Made by a program: the position numbers and the translations under genes
NCBI RefSeq assembly: GCF_950023065.1
Contig: NC_088679.1
Coordinates: forward strand, 39,184,001-39,248,000
Reading direction: 5' to 3'
Length of the DNA stretch: 64,000 nucleotides
From: Planococcus citri
Taxonomy: Eukaryota > Arthropoda > Insecta > Hemiptera > Pseudococcidae
The notes under the pieces: generated by a model
What the model was told of the DNA's origin: nothing
The model's database searches: none
Seen by the model: the letters and a program-made list of their open reading frames with translations, nothing else
Shown here: positions 22,601 to 36,500 of the stretch, one piece after another
Position numbering within the stretch: position 1 is the stretch's first letter
Layout of the letters: each line of letters starts with the position of its first letter

Positions 22601-25403
22601 TCGATTGATCCCATGTAAGATATAAATTATTATCTAAACGTAATAAGAAAACGTATAAGCAACAAAGAAAGGTAAACCGATTCCGTTTGGAATTCGAAAT
22701 GTAATTTCGGACAAGAAAAGCGAAACCCTAACGAAAAGGTGGGGTACAATCGTGAAGGTTTATCACGCAGCTGTTACTGATTAGCATCCTTTTGCCATAT
22801 ACAATAATTACCTCATTGCTATGCAGCTTTCACCGTTAATAATTTCATTCTAATATTATTGGAATAAACTTCTGCGGCGGTGCCTCTTTCAATGGAAAAT
22901 TATCGGGTATAGTTTCTGCATGTAATTTCCTAAATTAGAATATCAATAAATTTAAACAAAATTTATACTCGATCGAAATCTAAATTTATTGAAGGTAAAC
23001 AAATAAAATATAACGTACTAATCAGCACACCTTTTAGAATAGGTAATCATTCAATTTAATATAGAATATTGAGTCGATTGTGCCCATTTTACCAGAATAC
23101 CCAGCGTATGCAGGTACGTCGATATTTTCGGTTTAAATAAATTTTCTTAATTTTATTCATAACGAGCCATTCAATAAAAATTCATAAAATCGGTGTAAAA
23201 TTACATGAGGTATAAGTATTTATAATGGTCGATACCTAACACAAAAAGCATAAGTAGGAATATCACCAAATTCACGCGAAAAGGGGGAAAAACTGATAGC
23301 AGTGTTTATGGTTACTAAAATGTAAACCGATAAGCCAGTAATTCATCAGTTTACGTTTGGGACATTTGCTTTGCTTTGTTGCCTTAGTTCGGAAAAACTT
23401 TGGTTTCTGCATATCTACTGCTGGCCACGGTCCAAAGGTGGAATTCTATCTGTTCCCGAAGTCATGCCAAATGCACACAGAGTCATTCTTTCTTTTTCAG
23501 CCTATTGACAGCGGATGTAATATTTTTTCCAATTTATTTTCACCGTCGGAATTTCACCCTTTTATTACTATAAAAATAGTTTACGTTCACATTTTTCAAA
23601 ATTTGTTCGCAAAGTGAGAAAACATAGGTTCTTTAACGGCTCGGTACGAGTTTAACTCGAATCCTATAGGCATTTATTAACCTTTTATTAACCGAACAAA
23701 AGATATGTTTTTGAAACCAAGATTTTTTTTATCAAGTGAGCATATTATAGACTCGTAACAAACTATTGACGAAAAAAAGAGCAAATATTCCATCATCGTT
23801 TAAGGCAAAGACACACAAAAAAATATCAAACAACATTTTCCCTCACCTATTAAAAAAAAAAAAAAAAAAAAAAAAATTCCATAAAACTACACATAAGTAA
23901 GGTAGGTAAGTATCCATCCAAGTACTTACAGTAACGCATAAGGTGCTTTTTACACAAGAAAAAAAAAAGAAAGAGACAAAAAAATATATAAAACAAATTT
24001 TAGAATTGTTCGCCTCTAATCATATAAAAATTTCGGTATATTTACAAACGTAAAGTTTTTATGAAAACTGGCTATAATGATTTATGTTTGCCGAAAAATA
24101 TACCATTTTTATGATAACTTTCGTAAAATAACCTGCGCAAAATGCTCGGTATATCCTTCAATTTACGAGTCAATAGAGACATTCTAATGGAATTTTCTTG
24201 CAAAAAGCTGTACTTTTATATGTTTAATGAATATTTTCCAAATGGTAAATATTATACAGCGCACGTTACATTGTATTTTAATGTTCTTTTTCTGAGCTGG
24301 TTTCATTTTAACCTCATTTGGTCGTGAGAAAATTGGTGCGAAAATTAAAAACGAAAAGATTAAAAAGAAAAACGTTCGGCAGTACGGATTGCATGTACCC
24401 TTGTTTGCCTATCACGTAATATTATATCTACCATTATTATCAACTTTTAAAGCAATATTAGCAAAATTATAGGTAATTAGGTACGTTGTATTTTTTTTCA
24501 CTTGAAATTTTTATCTCAATTGAGACAAATTTGTTGGAATTATTGTACGAGAAACGTGTGTAATGAATGCAATGTAAAAGAGAAATTTTTCCAATTACTT
24601 TTTTATTCAATTTAAACCAAAAACAAAACAGATCTAGGTAGGTATAATAATCTATCAGATAAACAGACAAATCTACATGACAGTAAATATCGCTGAGGAA
24701 AACTGAAACAAAAAAAAATCAAAGTTTTAATGGATTCCATAACATTTTTAATATTATTGTGGGAGGGGAGTCTTGGATTCAGGAAGTTGGAAGTCTTTAG
24801 GAAGGATAAAAAAATATGTAAATAAATATGTACTTGAGAATTAATGCAAAAGAACATTTTAAAAAATTAGGCTCAAAAATGTAAACAATTTTTAGAAAAC
24901 ATTAAATTTTTATGATCAAACTAGCAAACGTTTCTAGAAGTCATATCGATGTAATTTTCAAATATTACAATTAATTTAATTGTTTTATTCGCCAATTTAA
25001 AATACATTATGGAAGACGGTTTGATTTTATAAAAGAGCTCCAGGATGCTCAAATGGGTACTCGTATCAAAAAAAAATATATTTTGAAATTTGAAACCACC
25101 GCCGCCATCGAAAACAAACCAAACGATATGTCACATGACGATTTTTTATTCCTCCTCAAAATTTGGCCAAAATTGGAATAGGTTTCGGAGTACTTACCAG
25201 AATCTCAAAACAATTCATTATTAGATCTAAATTGAATTCTTTCCAAATTTTGAAATAGTAGCTTCAGGATTTTTTATACCTTTTAAAAATGAGTTTTCAA
25301 AAAAATTAAACTTTGAATTTTCATATTTCTTAAAGAATTTCTTAATCTTCTTTTAACTCTCTTCAAGCCTGCAAAAAACAGATTTAGAAGACCAAGGGCT
25401 AGA
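16681..25403. other. Intergenic region with no supported gene
   Basis: AT-rich DNA. The longest opening (18309-18671, 120 codons) has no recognisable domain. Less AT-rich blocks stand out at about 17390-17740, 21150-21210 and 22730-22960 and could be conserved regulatory DNA, but the sequence alone does not show this. A 9-bp-stem hairpin (AAAGAACTG/CAGTTCTTT) lies near 17708-17732. A 25-A run is at 23852-23876. Confidence 0.45.
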
Positions 25404-25411
25404 AATGGTTC

Positions 25412-25671
25412 CAGTGGCGTAGCCAGGGGCGAAGGGGCTTCCGAGCGAAAATTTAAAATAAAACATGCAAAAATTGACGTTTTTTCGTTTTTTGGACCCA
25501 CTTTTTCGAAAAATTTTCGCTCTCGTTTCGCTCGAGTTATACGTTACCTTCATTTTCATAAAATCATCATTCATCACACATCACGAAGGGTTTTCAGAAT
25601 ATTACCTCTAATTTCTATTTTTCATCCTTAAAGATCTGGTTTTGCCCCAGAAAACCCTGGCTACGCCACAG
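25412..25671. mobile_element. hAT-type MITE, 260 bp, with 8-bp target site duplication
   Basis: The left terminus is CAGTGGCGTAGCCAGGG and the right terminus is the reverse complement of CTGTGGCGTAGCCAGGG, a 17-bp inverted repeat with one mismatch. The direct repeat AATGGTTC flanks it (25404-25411 and 25672-25679). CAGTGGCGTAGCCAGG-type ends are familiar from non-autonomous hAT elements in animal genomes. It has no transposase. The open frames on the minus strand across it are incidental. Confidence 0.9.
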
Positions 25672-25679
25672 AATGGTTC

Positions 25680-27430
25680 ATCAGGGATAGAATGGCTCAC
25701 TAACCTTATACCTTCTCTCACCCAAAAACTAAATCTTTTTTTTTTCAAAAAGTTCTCTTATTCTGTAGGTACTTGGACATTTTTTCACATTTAAAAAAAT
25801 TTATTCTGAACATTTTTTATTCGGTTTTATTGTTTATTTTTGATTATTTTCCCTACAATTTAGCAAGATTTTCTTGTTTTCTGTTCAATTTTTCGAATAC
25901 ACTTACCGTACCTATTTTGAACAATTTTTGCAAAATTTTCATGAAATTTCATCGAGACGATTTTTCTGGTAAATTAGCACATTTTTATCTACTGTTTTTT
26001 TACCCACCTTTTTTTTTCAATAGTTTTGGGAATTTTTGTCATAATTTGAATCATTAAAAAAATACACTAAAAATGATATAAAATTCCATTCCTGTCAAAT
26101 TTCTTGAAAAATTTCAACTCATATTCTGCATACTTTTCATAATCAACAGGGCTAACTTAGTTCATTCTTGAGAAACATTGCATCATATTGAAAAAAAAAA
26201 AAAATAGCACGAATAATGACTCGTCGTGATTAAAACTACGTTAAAGCCACGCGGAAAACAACAAAATAATCACACCCTTCCGTCGTGGCAAATTGTAAGT
26301 TCCACTTTGATTTAATAAAGACGTTTTCTTACAGTTAGGTATACGTCTTCAAAAGGATTTAAACGAAAGAGTGATTAACTTGTTGTAGCGGCTGAGCAGT
26401 GACAAGTCCCTCAGTCCTTAGCATCCTCTTTCGTCCGGCACCGCCATGCCACCTCCTCTGTTCATTCCATCCGCTCATGTCTCGTTTCATAGGTTCTAAC
26501 TAAACCGTAGAAGTTTATCTAACGCCATCAGTTCATTTTCAACAGTCCTTTTCGTGATTCGAAACGAGCAACACGTTCGTGTGAATTTTACGGCCAGTCA
26601 AAGCACGTGCGTTCTCAACACGTGATCGGAGATTTTTTTCGAACGTTTTATTACGAAATGAATTTATTTTACGCATGTAAAAAATAAAAATCAAATATAT
26701 AAATTATTTTATCGTAAAATTCATTCAATTATAATGATACCCTGAAGCAGGGATGTTGATAATAAAATACGAAACAAGTGACGAGTTTCGCAATTTCGTT
26801 TCAGTTTTTCATTTCATTTTTTTGAAATGATTTTTCGAAGAATTTATAAATATAGGGGTTTTCTGGACAATTCGTTCAAGTAAGTTTCCACATAGTACCT
26901 ACGTTAATTTTTTTTCTAAAGATGTGGTTAATATACTTATTAGAGCATTAGGAAAAAATATGAATGAATTAAAACTACTCGTATCTTACCTATATACAAA
27001 TGATATAATGAGTTCATATAATTCAGTAAAAAATACGAGAATACAATTTAAATACTTTGAGGCTTAATATCTGCCAATTTTTATATTTATTTAATCTTAA
27101 TAAGTAGGTACTTAAGAAAAGAATTGAAAATAGCTACCAACTTGAAGAAAAAAAATATGAAAATAAAATAGAAGAGATTTTTTTGTAAAAACTGATTGAG
27201 CATGATTTTTCATTTTTTGAAATTTTTTTGATATCCTAAATCTTGAAATTTAGAGAGATTTGTAGCTCACGCTCGAAAATTTAAAAATTTATTTAAAAAA
27301 TGCATCCCTTTAGGCTCGTACGATATCTAATACTAAATGCATTTCTCCAATTCAATTAATAATTAATAACCTTCTTTCAAAATATTCGAGGCCAATAATA
27401 CTTAACCCCAACGTATGATATGCTTTTCAG
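25680..27430. other. 5' flank of the Ig gene, with a less AT-rich block at 26370-26650
   Basis: Mostly AT-rich filler. The block at about 26370-26650 is richer in CG dinucleotides and contains an initiator-like TCAGTT at 26528. It could be a promoter or 5' UTR exon of the downstream Ig gene, but there is no TATA box or clear DPE match. This is suggestion only. Confidence 0.35.
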
Positions 27431-27463
27431 GAGAGAAAATCATCACAATCCATATCGGCAATA

Positions 27464-27560
27464 ATGGAATATTTCTACCACGGTCTAATGTTGAACGAAA
27501 TTCAGCTCTGCATAATTTTTTTATTCGTTTGTTTCAACTTGATTTCTGGATATCCTCCAG
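27464..27560 (+). CDS. Ig gene exon: start codon and signal peptide
   Basis: ATG at 27464 opens MEYFYHGLMLNEIQLC, followed by the hydrophobic core IIFLFVCFNLISG and YPP, then donor GTATGT at 27561 in phase 1. Cleavage is likely near Gly29. A second in-frame Met is residue 9. An acceptor-like TGCTTTTCAG ends at 27430 and the frame stays open from there, so the exon probably begins at 27431 with UTR, and an upstream start cannot be excluded. The phase matches the next exon exactly. Confidence 0.8.
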
Positions 27561-30500
27561 GTATGTATTTTTCCAAAAATTATTTTACCATGCAACGAAT
27601 TAATTAATTTTACGTTATCGTAAAAAGGTGGAAATTGAATTATCTAACTACGTCAAACTAATGAGTATTTCAACCCTACCCATCTAACTATTTTCATTTT
27701 TGATAAAAAAAAAAAATCGTTCCTAGTTACTACTTGGCAATAAGCATAATTAGCTATTTAATACCCGCAACTCAATTCCGGTTCATATTTTGACATATGT
27801 GAACAGAAGTAGGTACTCAGATAATTTTCACCTAAACCATTATAATTTAGTATTTCTAGCGAACGATCCGTTTATTAAAAATAACCCCATAATGAAAGTC
27901 CAAATTCAAATCAAAAAGTGGATTAACAAACAAAATAGTAACATGGCTTACTCGTATTTCATCTTCATTTTTTTAAAATCCACTTCTCATCATTTTTTAG
28001 GTATACTTTACATCATTTTTCGTCAATGTCAATTAATTAAGTATTTTTTCTATTGACTTTGTGTCGATTCAGGTAGGTGAGACAAAACGTAGTTTTTTAA
28101 AAATAAATTTGAAAACACCTAATTCTAAGTAGTTGAACTTGAAGAGGAAACTTGATAAAAACAAAAGGAAATCAACCTTTACGGTTTTCGAATGATTTTC
28201 AACATTTCAATTATTTTTTTGTCAAGCGTAAGACAGCAGAGATTGATTTTCATATGTTTATTTTTCGTTTTAAAATTAATTCGAAGATGAACATTGAATC
28301 TATCGTAGAATTTAATTTAATCCCACCTTTTTTTTTATTTTTTTTATTTGAAGTTTGCAACGCATAAAAATTCAGCGCTTCCCTCCAATTGGCACAAAAA
28401 ATGTTTCCATCATTAGCAATTTGTTCGAAAATGTGGGAGCTCAAAATGAAAAAATATGGAGTGATACCTACAGAGTAGATGAACACGTGTTTTTTTTGCC
28501 ACAGACCTACGAAATTTTGAAATATCATCTTTGAAAGAATTTTCGGTCACCTGCATGTTTTTTCTTCATTTGTACTTACGTATTTTATTCACTAAAGAAC
28601 TTTTACAGTTTGTTAACTCTAATTAAGAGCATATTCCCAATACACCAAATTTTTTCATAGCATAACCAAAATGCCTTATTTTACATGGCTTATGGGGCAA
28701 ACTTTAATAATATAATTCTCAACAAATGCATGCACAGGATTGTTCAAAATGTCTTGAAAAACATGTATTTCAAATTTGAGCCCATTCCATGCATCCGCGG
28801 CTCTGAATTATAATATTTACGTTTGGCAGGCGAACCGATACTACAATGTATCGGGAATATGCCCTTAAGCCGTAATTTGACTCAGTCAAAGAGCAATACC
28901 ACTCATTGTCAGGCTTTGAAACTAAATCTTGAGTCAACGAACAAAATTTTTCGATTTTTGATGACTTTTGGAAAATGGCGCAAATAACCCACTGGCACGT
29001 CTACTAATTTTTTTTAATGATCCCTTTCCTCATGACTCGATTGCCACCATTACTATCATTACGAAAAAAATGAAGCCCATGCCCATGGGCTATTTCTGCT
29101 ATTTCAAATCGCCAAAACGAAATTTGATCTCGAAGTGTGAATGAAAAGCTCCTTCAGTAAACTAAATTTCAGATCAAGCGAAGCTTATGGGTTGTGAAAG
29201 TTCCATTGTTTGATGTGTACCTACTCCAAATCTTCTCAATTTACTGCCTAGAAAATCACACACTCGTTTGATCTGCAAAATGCATCAGTAAATGCTCCAT
29301 AAAGTAAATCCCTCTTGCCACCAAAAAAAAAAAAAAAAAACGTAAGAACAGTATCTACAGAAATGTATACGAATCATCCTGATAATTGAGAGCTCTATTC
29401 TAGTTCAAAAAACTGCAAGTATTTCAGTAAAAAAAAATACCAATTTTCTTTTCGAATGTAAATTATTTACTCGAATTTAGGTAGGTTTCTATTTGAATCG
29501 GATTTATAATTGTTTGAAATTATTTTCGGCTTATTTTGTATGCAAGATGTACTTCTTTGTAAAATTTTGGCTTTAAGCCATTTTCCTGCACGCTAATTCC
29601 CCGCATTATCAAGTTGGCTTGGATTTGTTGCACATGTTCTGAAATTTTCTCTTGTTTCAAAAAGGCTTTAGCTCTTCATTTGTAAATAGAAACCGCCTTT
29701 TTTATATAGTTAGGTACTCGTATGAAAATTTTTCGCGTCTGTCGCATCGATATGACACAAAAAAAAATCATTTTCACGCAGACTAGGAAAAAAAGAATTA
29801 CGACGCTTTCGCGAAGTCGCGAATTTGTAAAATTTTTCAAAGCACTTTCTTAGTTGTATAATTTGAAATTTGAATAAAAATATTGATAACCAGGCTTTCG
29901 AATATTTGAAAAAAAATTCCAATTTTTCAAAGAGCATTTTAATTTTGCTTCAACTCACATCAACAATAAAAATATGTCAAAAAAATAACACCATCGTTTG
30001 GTAAAGTTGCCCGATTACGCCATTAGCATTTTCAACTCTGATAGAAGTTTTATTATTATTATTATTTTTATTATCATTTGAAGAGCGCAGAAAATGACAA
30101 GATTTTCTTTAAGCGATTTTTAAACGTAATTTAAATTAATAGTTTTTAACGTAGTGAAAGATTTTCAAAAGGCGAGACAGCAGGAAAAAGTTGCATTACA
30201 TTTTTCACATTTTGTCAAAACCTTCCCCCTTTTACCTCGTAAGTTGAAAGTTTGTCGGATATTTAATACGTGCTTAGGTAAAAACTGCGAAACAAAGCTG
30301 TATTTCTTTTTCCATAACCATCACGTATTTTTTCTTGTTTCGAAATGGGACATTGGATTGATTTTAAAAACTTTTTTTTTATTTGGCAAAATTTATGATT
30401 TGAAGTTGTGCGTATGTTTTACATATTTTTTATCCCCTCCGACGTACTTTTTAATGCTTATTTGAAACGCACAAACAAATACCAGCTGCAAAGTCAGCAA

Positions 30501-33500
30501 ACTTGATGCGAACTGTTTTCAATTTTCAATTATTAATCGCTCGTATGCTTGGAAATATTTTTTTCGATTCGTGATTAAAATCGCGTTAACGTGTTTTAAA
30601 AAAATTCGGGGTAGGAAGTTTTCTATCTTTGCAATAGTAGAATGGTTTTAATACATTTTTTTTTTTTGAAAAACTCATAGTGTAAAATGACGAAAAAGTG
30701 ATTAGGCAACTAGTTATTTCAAGAATCTTCTATTTCGGTCATACCCTAAGTAATGACGCATTCTAAAGCCCAAGGGCCCTATCCCCCCCCTTCAAAAAAG
30801 AAAGAAAACAAAAATTTTGAAAAAAGCGACTGAGCAGCTGCAACAATTATGAAAATATTCTTTGGTCATATTCTCACCAGGAACATGCTTTAAGGCTACT
30901 TTTTGACAAGAGTGAAATTCCTGTATTTTTAGGATCTCAAACCCATTGCCTCAAAAATATCTCTGCTTCTCACGTGGTTTCGATATCTTAAGTGGGTATT
31001 TATTTGGGCCCTGAAAAGTAACAAAATTGAATTCAGTAATAAAACTGTAGTCAAAATGTAATTTTTGAGATATTTTTAAAAATTCAAAACTTTATAGAGT
31101 TCATTTTTTTATACTTTTAAAAAATTCAAAATTTTGTAGTGCCTTATTTTTAATTTATTTTTTGTGAGCAAACCCTATCGATTCCCATTCCACGTGTTAA
31201 TTAGTGTAAAATTAGCGAAAACTGGAAAAAACTTTCTACATTTTGTTCTAATACAGGATAAGTCAAACTCAGCCATTTTAATTCAACCTTATCCTTCGCC
31301 TTCGGCCGCAATATACACAGAACTTAATACACGAATTCATCATGGCGCGAAAAATCATAACAGAAACACTCGCCAAGAAATTTTAGAATACAAATAAAAC
31401 CGTATGAAACACCGCATACCGAATGCTGGCAAAAAATAACAAGCAACGAAAAATAAAATATAAAAAAATACAAAAAAGAAATGACGAATGAGATTCAGTA
31501 CTTTGCACAAGATGCAGCATCTAATTTATTCTTTACCACAGAAATAAAATTGCATAACGTCGAGATCATAAATATTCGCCATACTTATTACTGGGGAGGA
31601 CATTTATGTGATAGGAACTCATAAACAGAACTTATTTCTGCACGCAAAGAAGAACCGGTGGAACATCTGGTAACTGTCGCAATTTTTTCCATTTTTTCCC
31701 TCTTCGGTTAGGCGAGAATTCTACGTATTTCAAACGTGTCCTGCATACTTAGACTGCTCGTAACAATTCAACGTTCAATCCTTTCAATCATTCAATTTTT
31801 ATATTCAATAAGAAGAACGTTACATTCGATATTCCAAAACCAAACAGCTTTTTTAATTTCATTTCGAGGCAAGGAAAAAAACACATAAAAGTTAACTACT
31901 TGTTTCGATATTGTATAAACGTAGCATCTGAAAGGATATAAGGTATCTATGGCAGTATTTGCTCGTATTTTGCATTGTAAAATGTGTAAAATTGATTTTG
32001 ATATTATACCTATCCTTTTATAAGGTGATTTATGTGGTCTACGCGGTTTAGTAATGAGTGTTGTCAATCTGGTAATCTTAATTTTTCATGAATTATATGT
32101 AGTTAAATCGTAGAAATTGGAACATAGGAGATTTGGTATCGTAGGTAATAGGTATAACTACCTATATTCGAATTCATTGTTAGGTATTGTATGTATAAAT
32201 CTAACAAGCTACAGCCCAACTCATTTTGAATGTGCATTGTTGAGAATAAAATAACCATGCACACTGTCGCATATATTCATTACATTATACATGTGAGTTT
32301 CCAAGTCGTGAAAATCAAGTTGATGTTTGCATCGTATAATCGTTAATGTAAATTTCATTCTAGTACAAAGTTGTACTTACACACAGATCATAAATAATAA
32401 AAATTGCTGCTTTTCTAGCATCTCTACGATATGGTACGTGTACATGTCGCGACACGTGAAAAATCTTTCATATACTTACCAAGGATAGCGAGAAAAAAAA
32501 CAGCAGCGCATTAAAGGATTTCGCGGTGCTGTGCGAATATATGTACCTAAAAAATCAAAACAAACTAGAGACTACAACTGCGAGTTGCGTTTAACAAATA
32601 TCCTATCCTTTTATCTGTACGCTCGCCGTATACGATATATCATTTGAAATAATCAGAAAAGCGGAATTTACAAAGGTTAGGGTAGACATTTCGCCGGCAA
32701 AAGCAGGTAAAAGTACGCGATGCAAGCGTCGAAATGATTACCTTATATCTGTGCGAAAATTTGATAAAAATGTGACACAGATTTAGACGGCGGAAAATAC
32801 GTATTTAGGTGATAGTCGGTTAACAAATCACTGTCAAATGGTTTCTGCAGACTCTAATTAATGAGGCGAGAAAAAATGTTACAGCCGTTGTCTGAAATAT
32901 TAATTTTGCGCGGAATAAATTAAAATACATAAAATTTGATTTAAGATTATTTAAATTTCCTTGTCGACAATAAAGGAATTTGAGTCTTAACGTTTCAGTA
33001 ATTGAACTGATTATCATTTGAAATAATAAACGGCTCGCGCCCGTGGCGGCGACGGTGGCGGGGGGGAGGGGGAGGGGGGAGGGCAACGAAGAAAAAAAAC
33101 TTAATAAAGCCGCCGCGCCATCATCGCCACAGCTCGAATAATACGAATATTTGGAAAATTTTAAAGTAAAATGAAATCGCAGGACGAGACGACAATAGGG
33201 ACGTATACTCTGATTTTCTATCGTAGTTTACCCTTTGGAGCTTATACTTCTCGATCGTAAATTAATTTCATGGTTGAGAAGATCCTTACCCGTCTGACGT
33301 TTCCTTTCTTTCTCGCCATACTTTCTCTTTCTCCATCACTCTCCGACCAACTTCTTTTCCCGAATAATTTCAACGCCGCCAAACAAGGGGACTGCGCAAG
33401 AAGTCTTAAGAGAATGACATATTGTCAGTTAAAGGAGAAGTTAATTTAAAACCACACTAAATCCGCATTCGTTTCTTATTTTCACACAGTCACAGCCCAT

Positions 33501-36500
33501 ATTCCTGAATAATTATTACTTTAATGAAGAATGATTTATTTCCGCCGAGTATTTTATTCATTTACTTACCTACTCTTGTAAGACCGCGAGGTGATTTTAA
33601 GTGCGAACTTGATACGTTTTCATCAATTACCTGTATACCGTCTTGGAATTAAGTTACCTACGATTCGTATGTATTTGTGCTGTTCTTATTCTGGTTTCCG
33701 TGTAATTCCGAATCCGATTCTTGGAAAATCCGGGAATGAAAATCCAGAAAAATTATTTTTTAAACGGTCTTGCCTTTTATTCATAATTAACGCCTCTTCT
33801 TGCTCTATCAATATCACACCTCAAATGATAACTAAGACTGATGAATAGATCATAGAAAATGAGGTAAATTTATGATTAGAAAATGATCAAAAATGATCAA
33901 TTGATCACATAGGTAGATCCAAAATGGAATAGATTAAAGAATAGCAGATATGTGAGAAGGTAAAAGCGGAAGTACCTATTCTAGAGAAGAAATTCCGCCT
34001 TAAAAATTTGGAATGAAGGGGGAGGGGGGATTAAAAAATAGAAAAAGAACACTCGCACTTCTCATAACATTTTTCAATTCGTATGGTGTCGATTTTCCAG
34101 AATAAGGAGGCCTCCTCCTACTATTGGAACAACAACGCAATATGTTTCTGTATCTTCCCATTTTTTTGAAAATCAAGGGCTAGGGTTTCAAACATCTGTA
34201 AGATTTAAGACGTAGATGTAAAGTTGGGATTTTCAAATAACTATGTAAGGCTTCGTTTTATTAAGAAGAGATTTCAAATATATGGCACTTAGTTATTACC
34301 TATGGACTATGGAAATTTTGTTTTGAAACAAATTGACCTAAGCGAGACGCGGGAAACACTTTAGAAAATTTGTGCATCGGAATATAACAGTGTTTTTTAT
34401 GTGAGAAGTGTATTTTTTAGCTTCAAAATTTCAGAATTGGATTTGGATGATGGTTTTTTGTAGAAATTTCAAATTTGAAAAAAAGTAAACCTGTCTGAGC
34501 GAAACGAGGACAAAATCTATTGAAAATTCGTGTTTCAAAATTAAGTTCTTACTTGATTTTTCACGTAAAATTTTTTTCAGTCAATTTTCTTCAATTTTTT
34601 TTATTGTTTTTTAAAAGTGAAAATTGAGATTTTTAGGCAAACGAAGAGCCTTGCAAAAAATAAAGAATAGAAATGAAAATAACATAGCACAAAATTTCCT
34701 ATTTAGTGAAGTCTAATCGTACTTTTTATAAGCGGTTTGCTTTTCGAGATATTTTTTCTTGAAGTTTAGGACGTCAACTTTCATTTTCATAATTATCACA
34801 AATATCTTGAAAATTGAACCGTTTAGAAAAAGATGTAACTGGACTTTGCTCGCAGAAAATTCCTTGCTCCAAATTTTTTTTTCTTAGGACCTTTTGTTGG
34901 AACGAAAATTTGATTTTTTTTTAGGGAGGATGAGTTTTGGACGAAAACAACTGATGTTGTCTAATAACGTACGAGTGTCAAGTACATACCTAATTATTTT
35001 TTTTCAGCAAAAAACCAACTAGATTTCACGGTAAGAAATTTCGCAGTCCATGGTTTAACTTGCATTCATTTTTTTCGAAGGACCCTCTATTCGCCAAAAA
35101 CCGATTTTTTTGAACGAATAAAAGATCCAACGAGAAAAATGAATGAAGATCAATTTAGAGACCATAAAATTCTCTTCGAGCATCCATTTTTTCTTCGAAA
35201 AATAGCTTATGTAGTTTTCAAGATATTTGAGACAGAACATTTAGTCTCAGCTATTAAACTCGCAAAAAAAAAGGGGTACTCACAATTATACTTAGACTCT
35301 ATGGGCAGAAAATTTTACCTCCAACAATTTTATTTTTATCCATTCATTTTTATTGGAGTATGCATTTGTTAGCATTGCATCGTTATTCAAAAAAATGGGA
35401 CAAAACGTTCGATCAAAAAATTGGTTTTACAAAAAAATTCACACGTTGAGATTTTTTAATTATTTTTTTGTGATCAGAATGAAAAATCCTACCAAAATCA
35501 CACATTAAATTTCAAATAACGTTTCTTATGTAGACACATGATATAATCACTCTATGTTAGTCCAATAGAAATGCCATTTCTTTCGTACATTATTTTTTTC
35601 ACCGTTTCTTCAAAAATTAAAAAAAAATGAATTACATTTTACAAACATACCTACATCGGTCAGCAAAGGTAGATAAAAGATCACACACTTTTATAGCTTC
35701 CTTGCTTTTTGAGCCAATTTCCATTAAAAATGCTGATAATCATACGAGATGCAATTTTTTGCAATTTTGTAACACTTTTTTTGGATTACAAAAAAGAAAC
35801 CCAATTCAAAAAATTTCAATGATGATTTTTTTAAAAACATGATTAATTCGTTCTCAATAGACCCTTGTACCTACATACATGTCACTCTTTTTTTTTCAAC
35901 TTTTGTAACCGATTTGAGAGAAAAATAGAATTTTTATGCTACATAAATAATTTTAATATTTCATACCATTCTGATATTTTGAAAACTGATAGATCGTAAT
36001 ATAGGTCTAAAAAAAAACAGCAATTCAGACGAAAAACAAAAAAATTAGATAATATGTATGTACCTTTAGAGCAACCGAGCACTTTTATCAGAACTTTTAA
36101 CATTTCGTTTGATAATATAAACCATCTGATTTCGATAACTACATGAAAATGTCATTTACAAATTTTCCAAGAATAAGCACAACATACTCGTAGGTAGAAA
36201 TAAGAGAAGGTGCTGAAAAAAAATGTACATATTTATATTGAAGAAAAAAAACTTTTCCCTCGCAAAACCTAAGAAAAAAGGTGTATATGCGATAATACGT
36301 GATGTCTCATTGATATTCCAGGAAGTATTCGCATCATTGGTATATTTCTCTTGCAACGACGACGATTTGAGGAGAAGAAAGTTCTATATTTAGAAGACTT
36401 TGTCGAATTGATTTTCTTTTGAAAACTTTTATAATAATTTACTACACACTCGTGTGATTCTAAGCTCTATCCGAGTATGTAAGAAAAAAAAAACTACACC

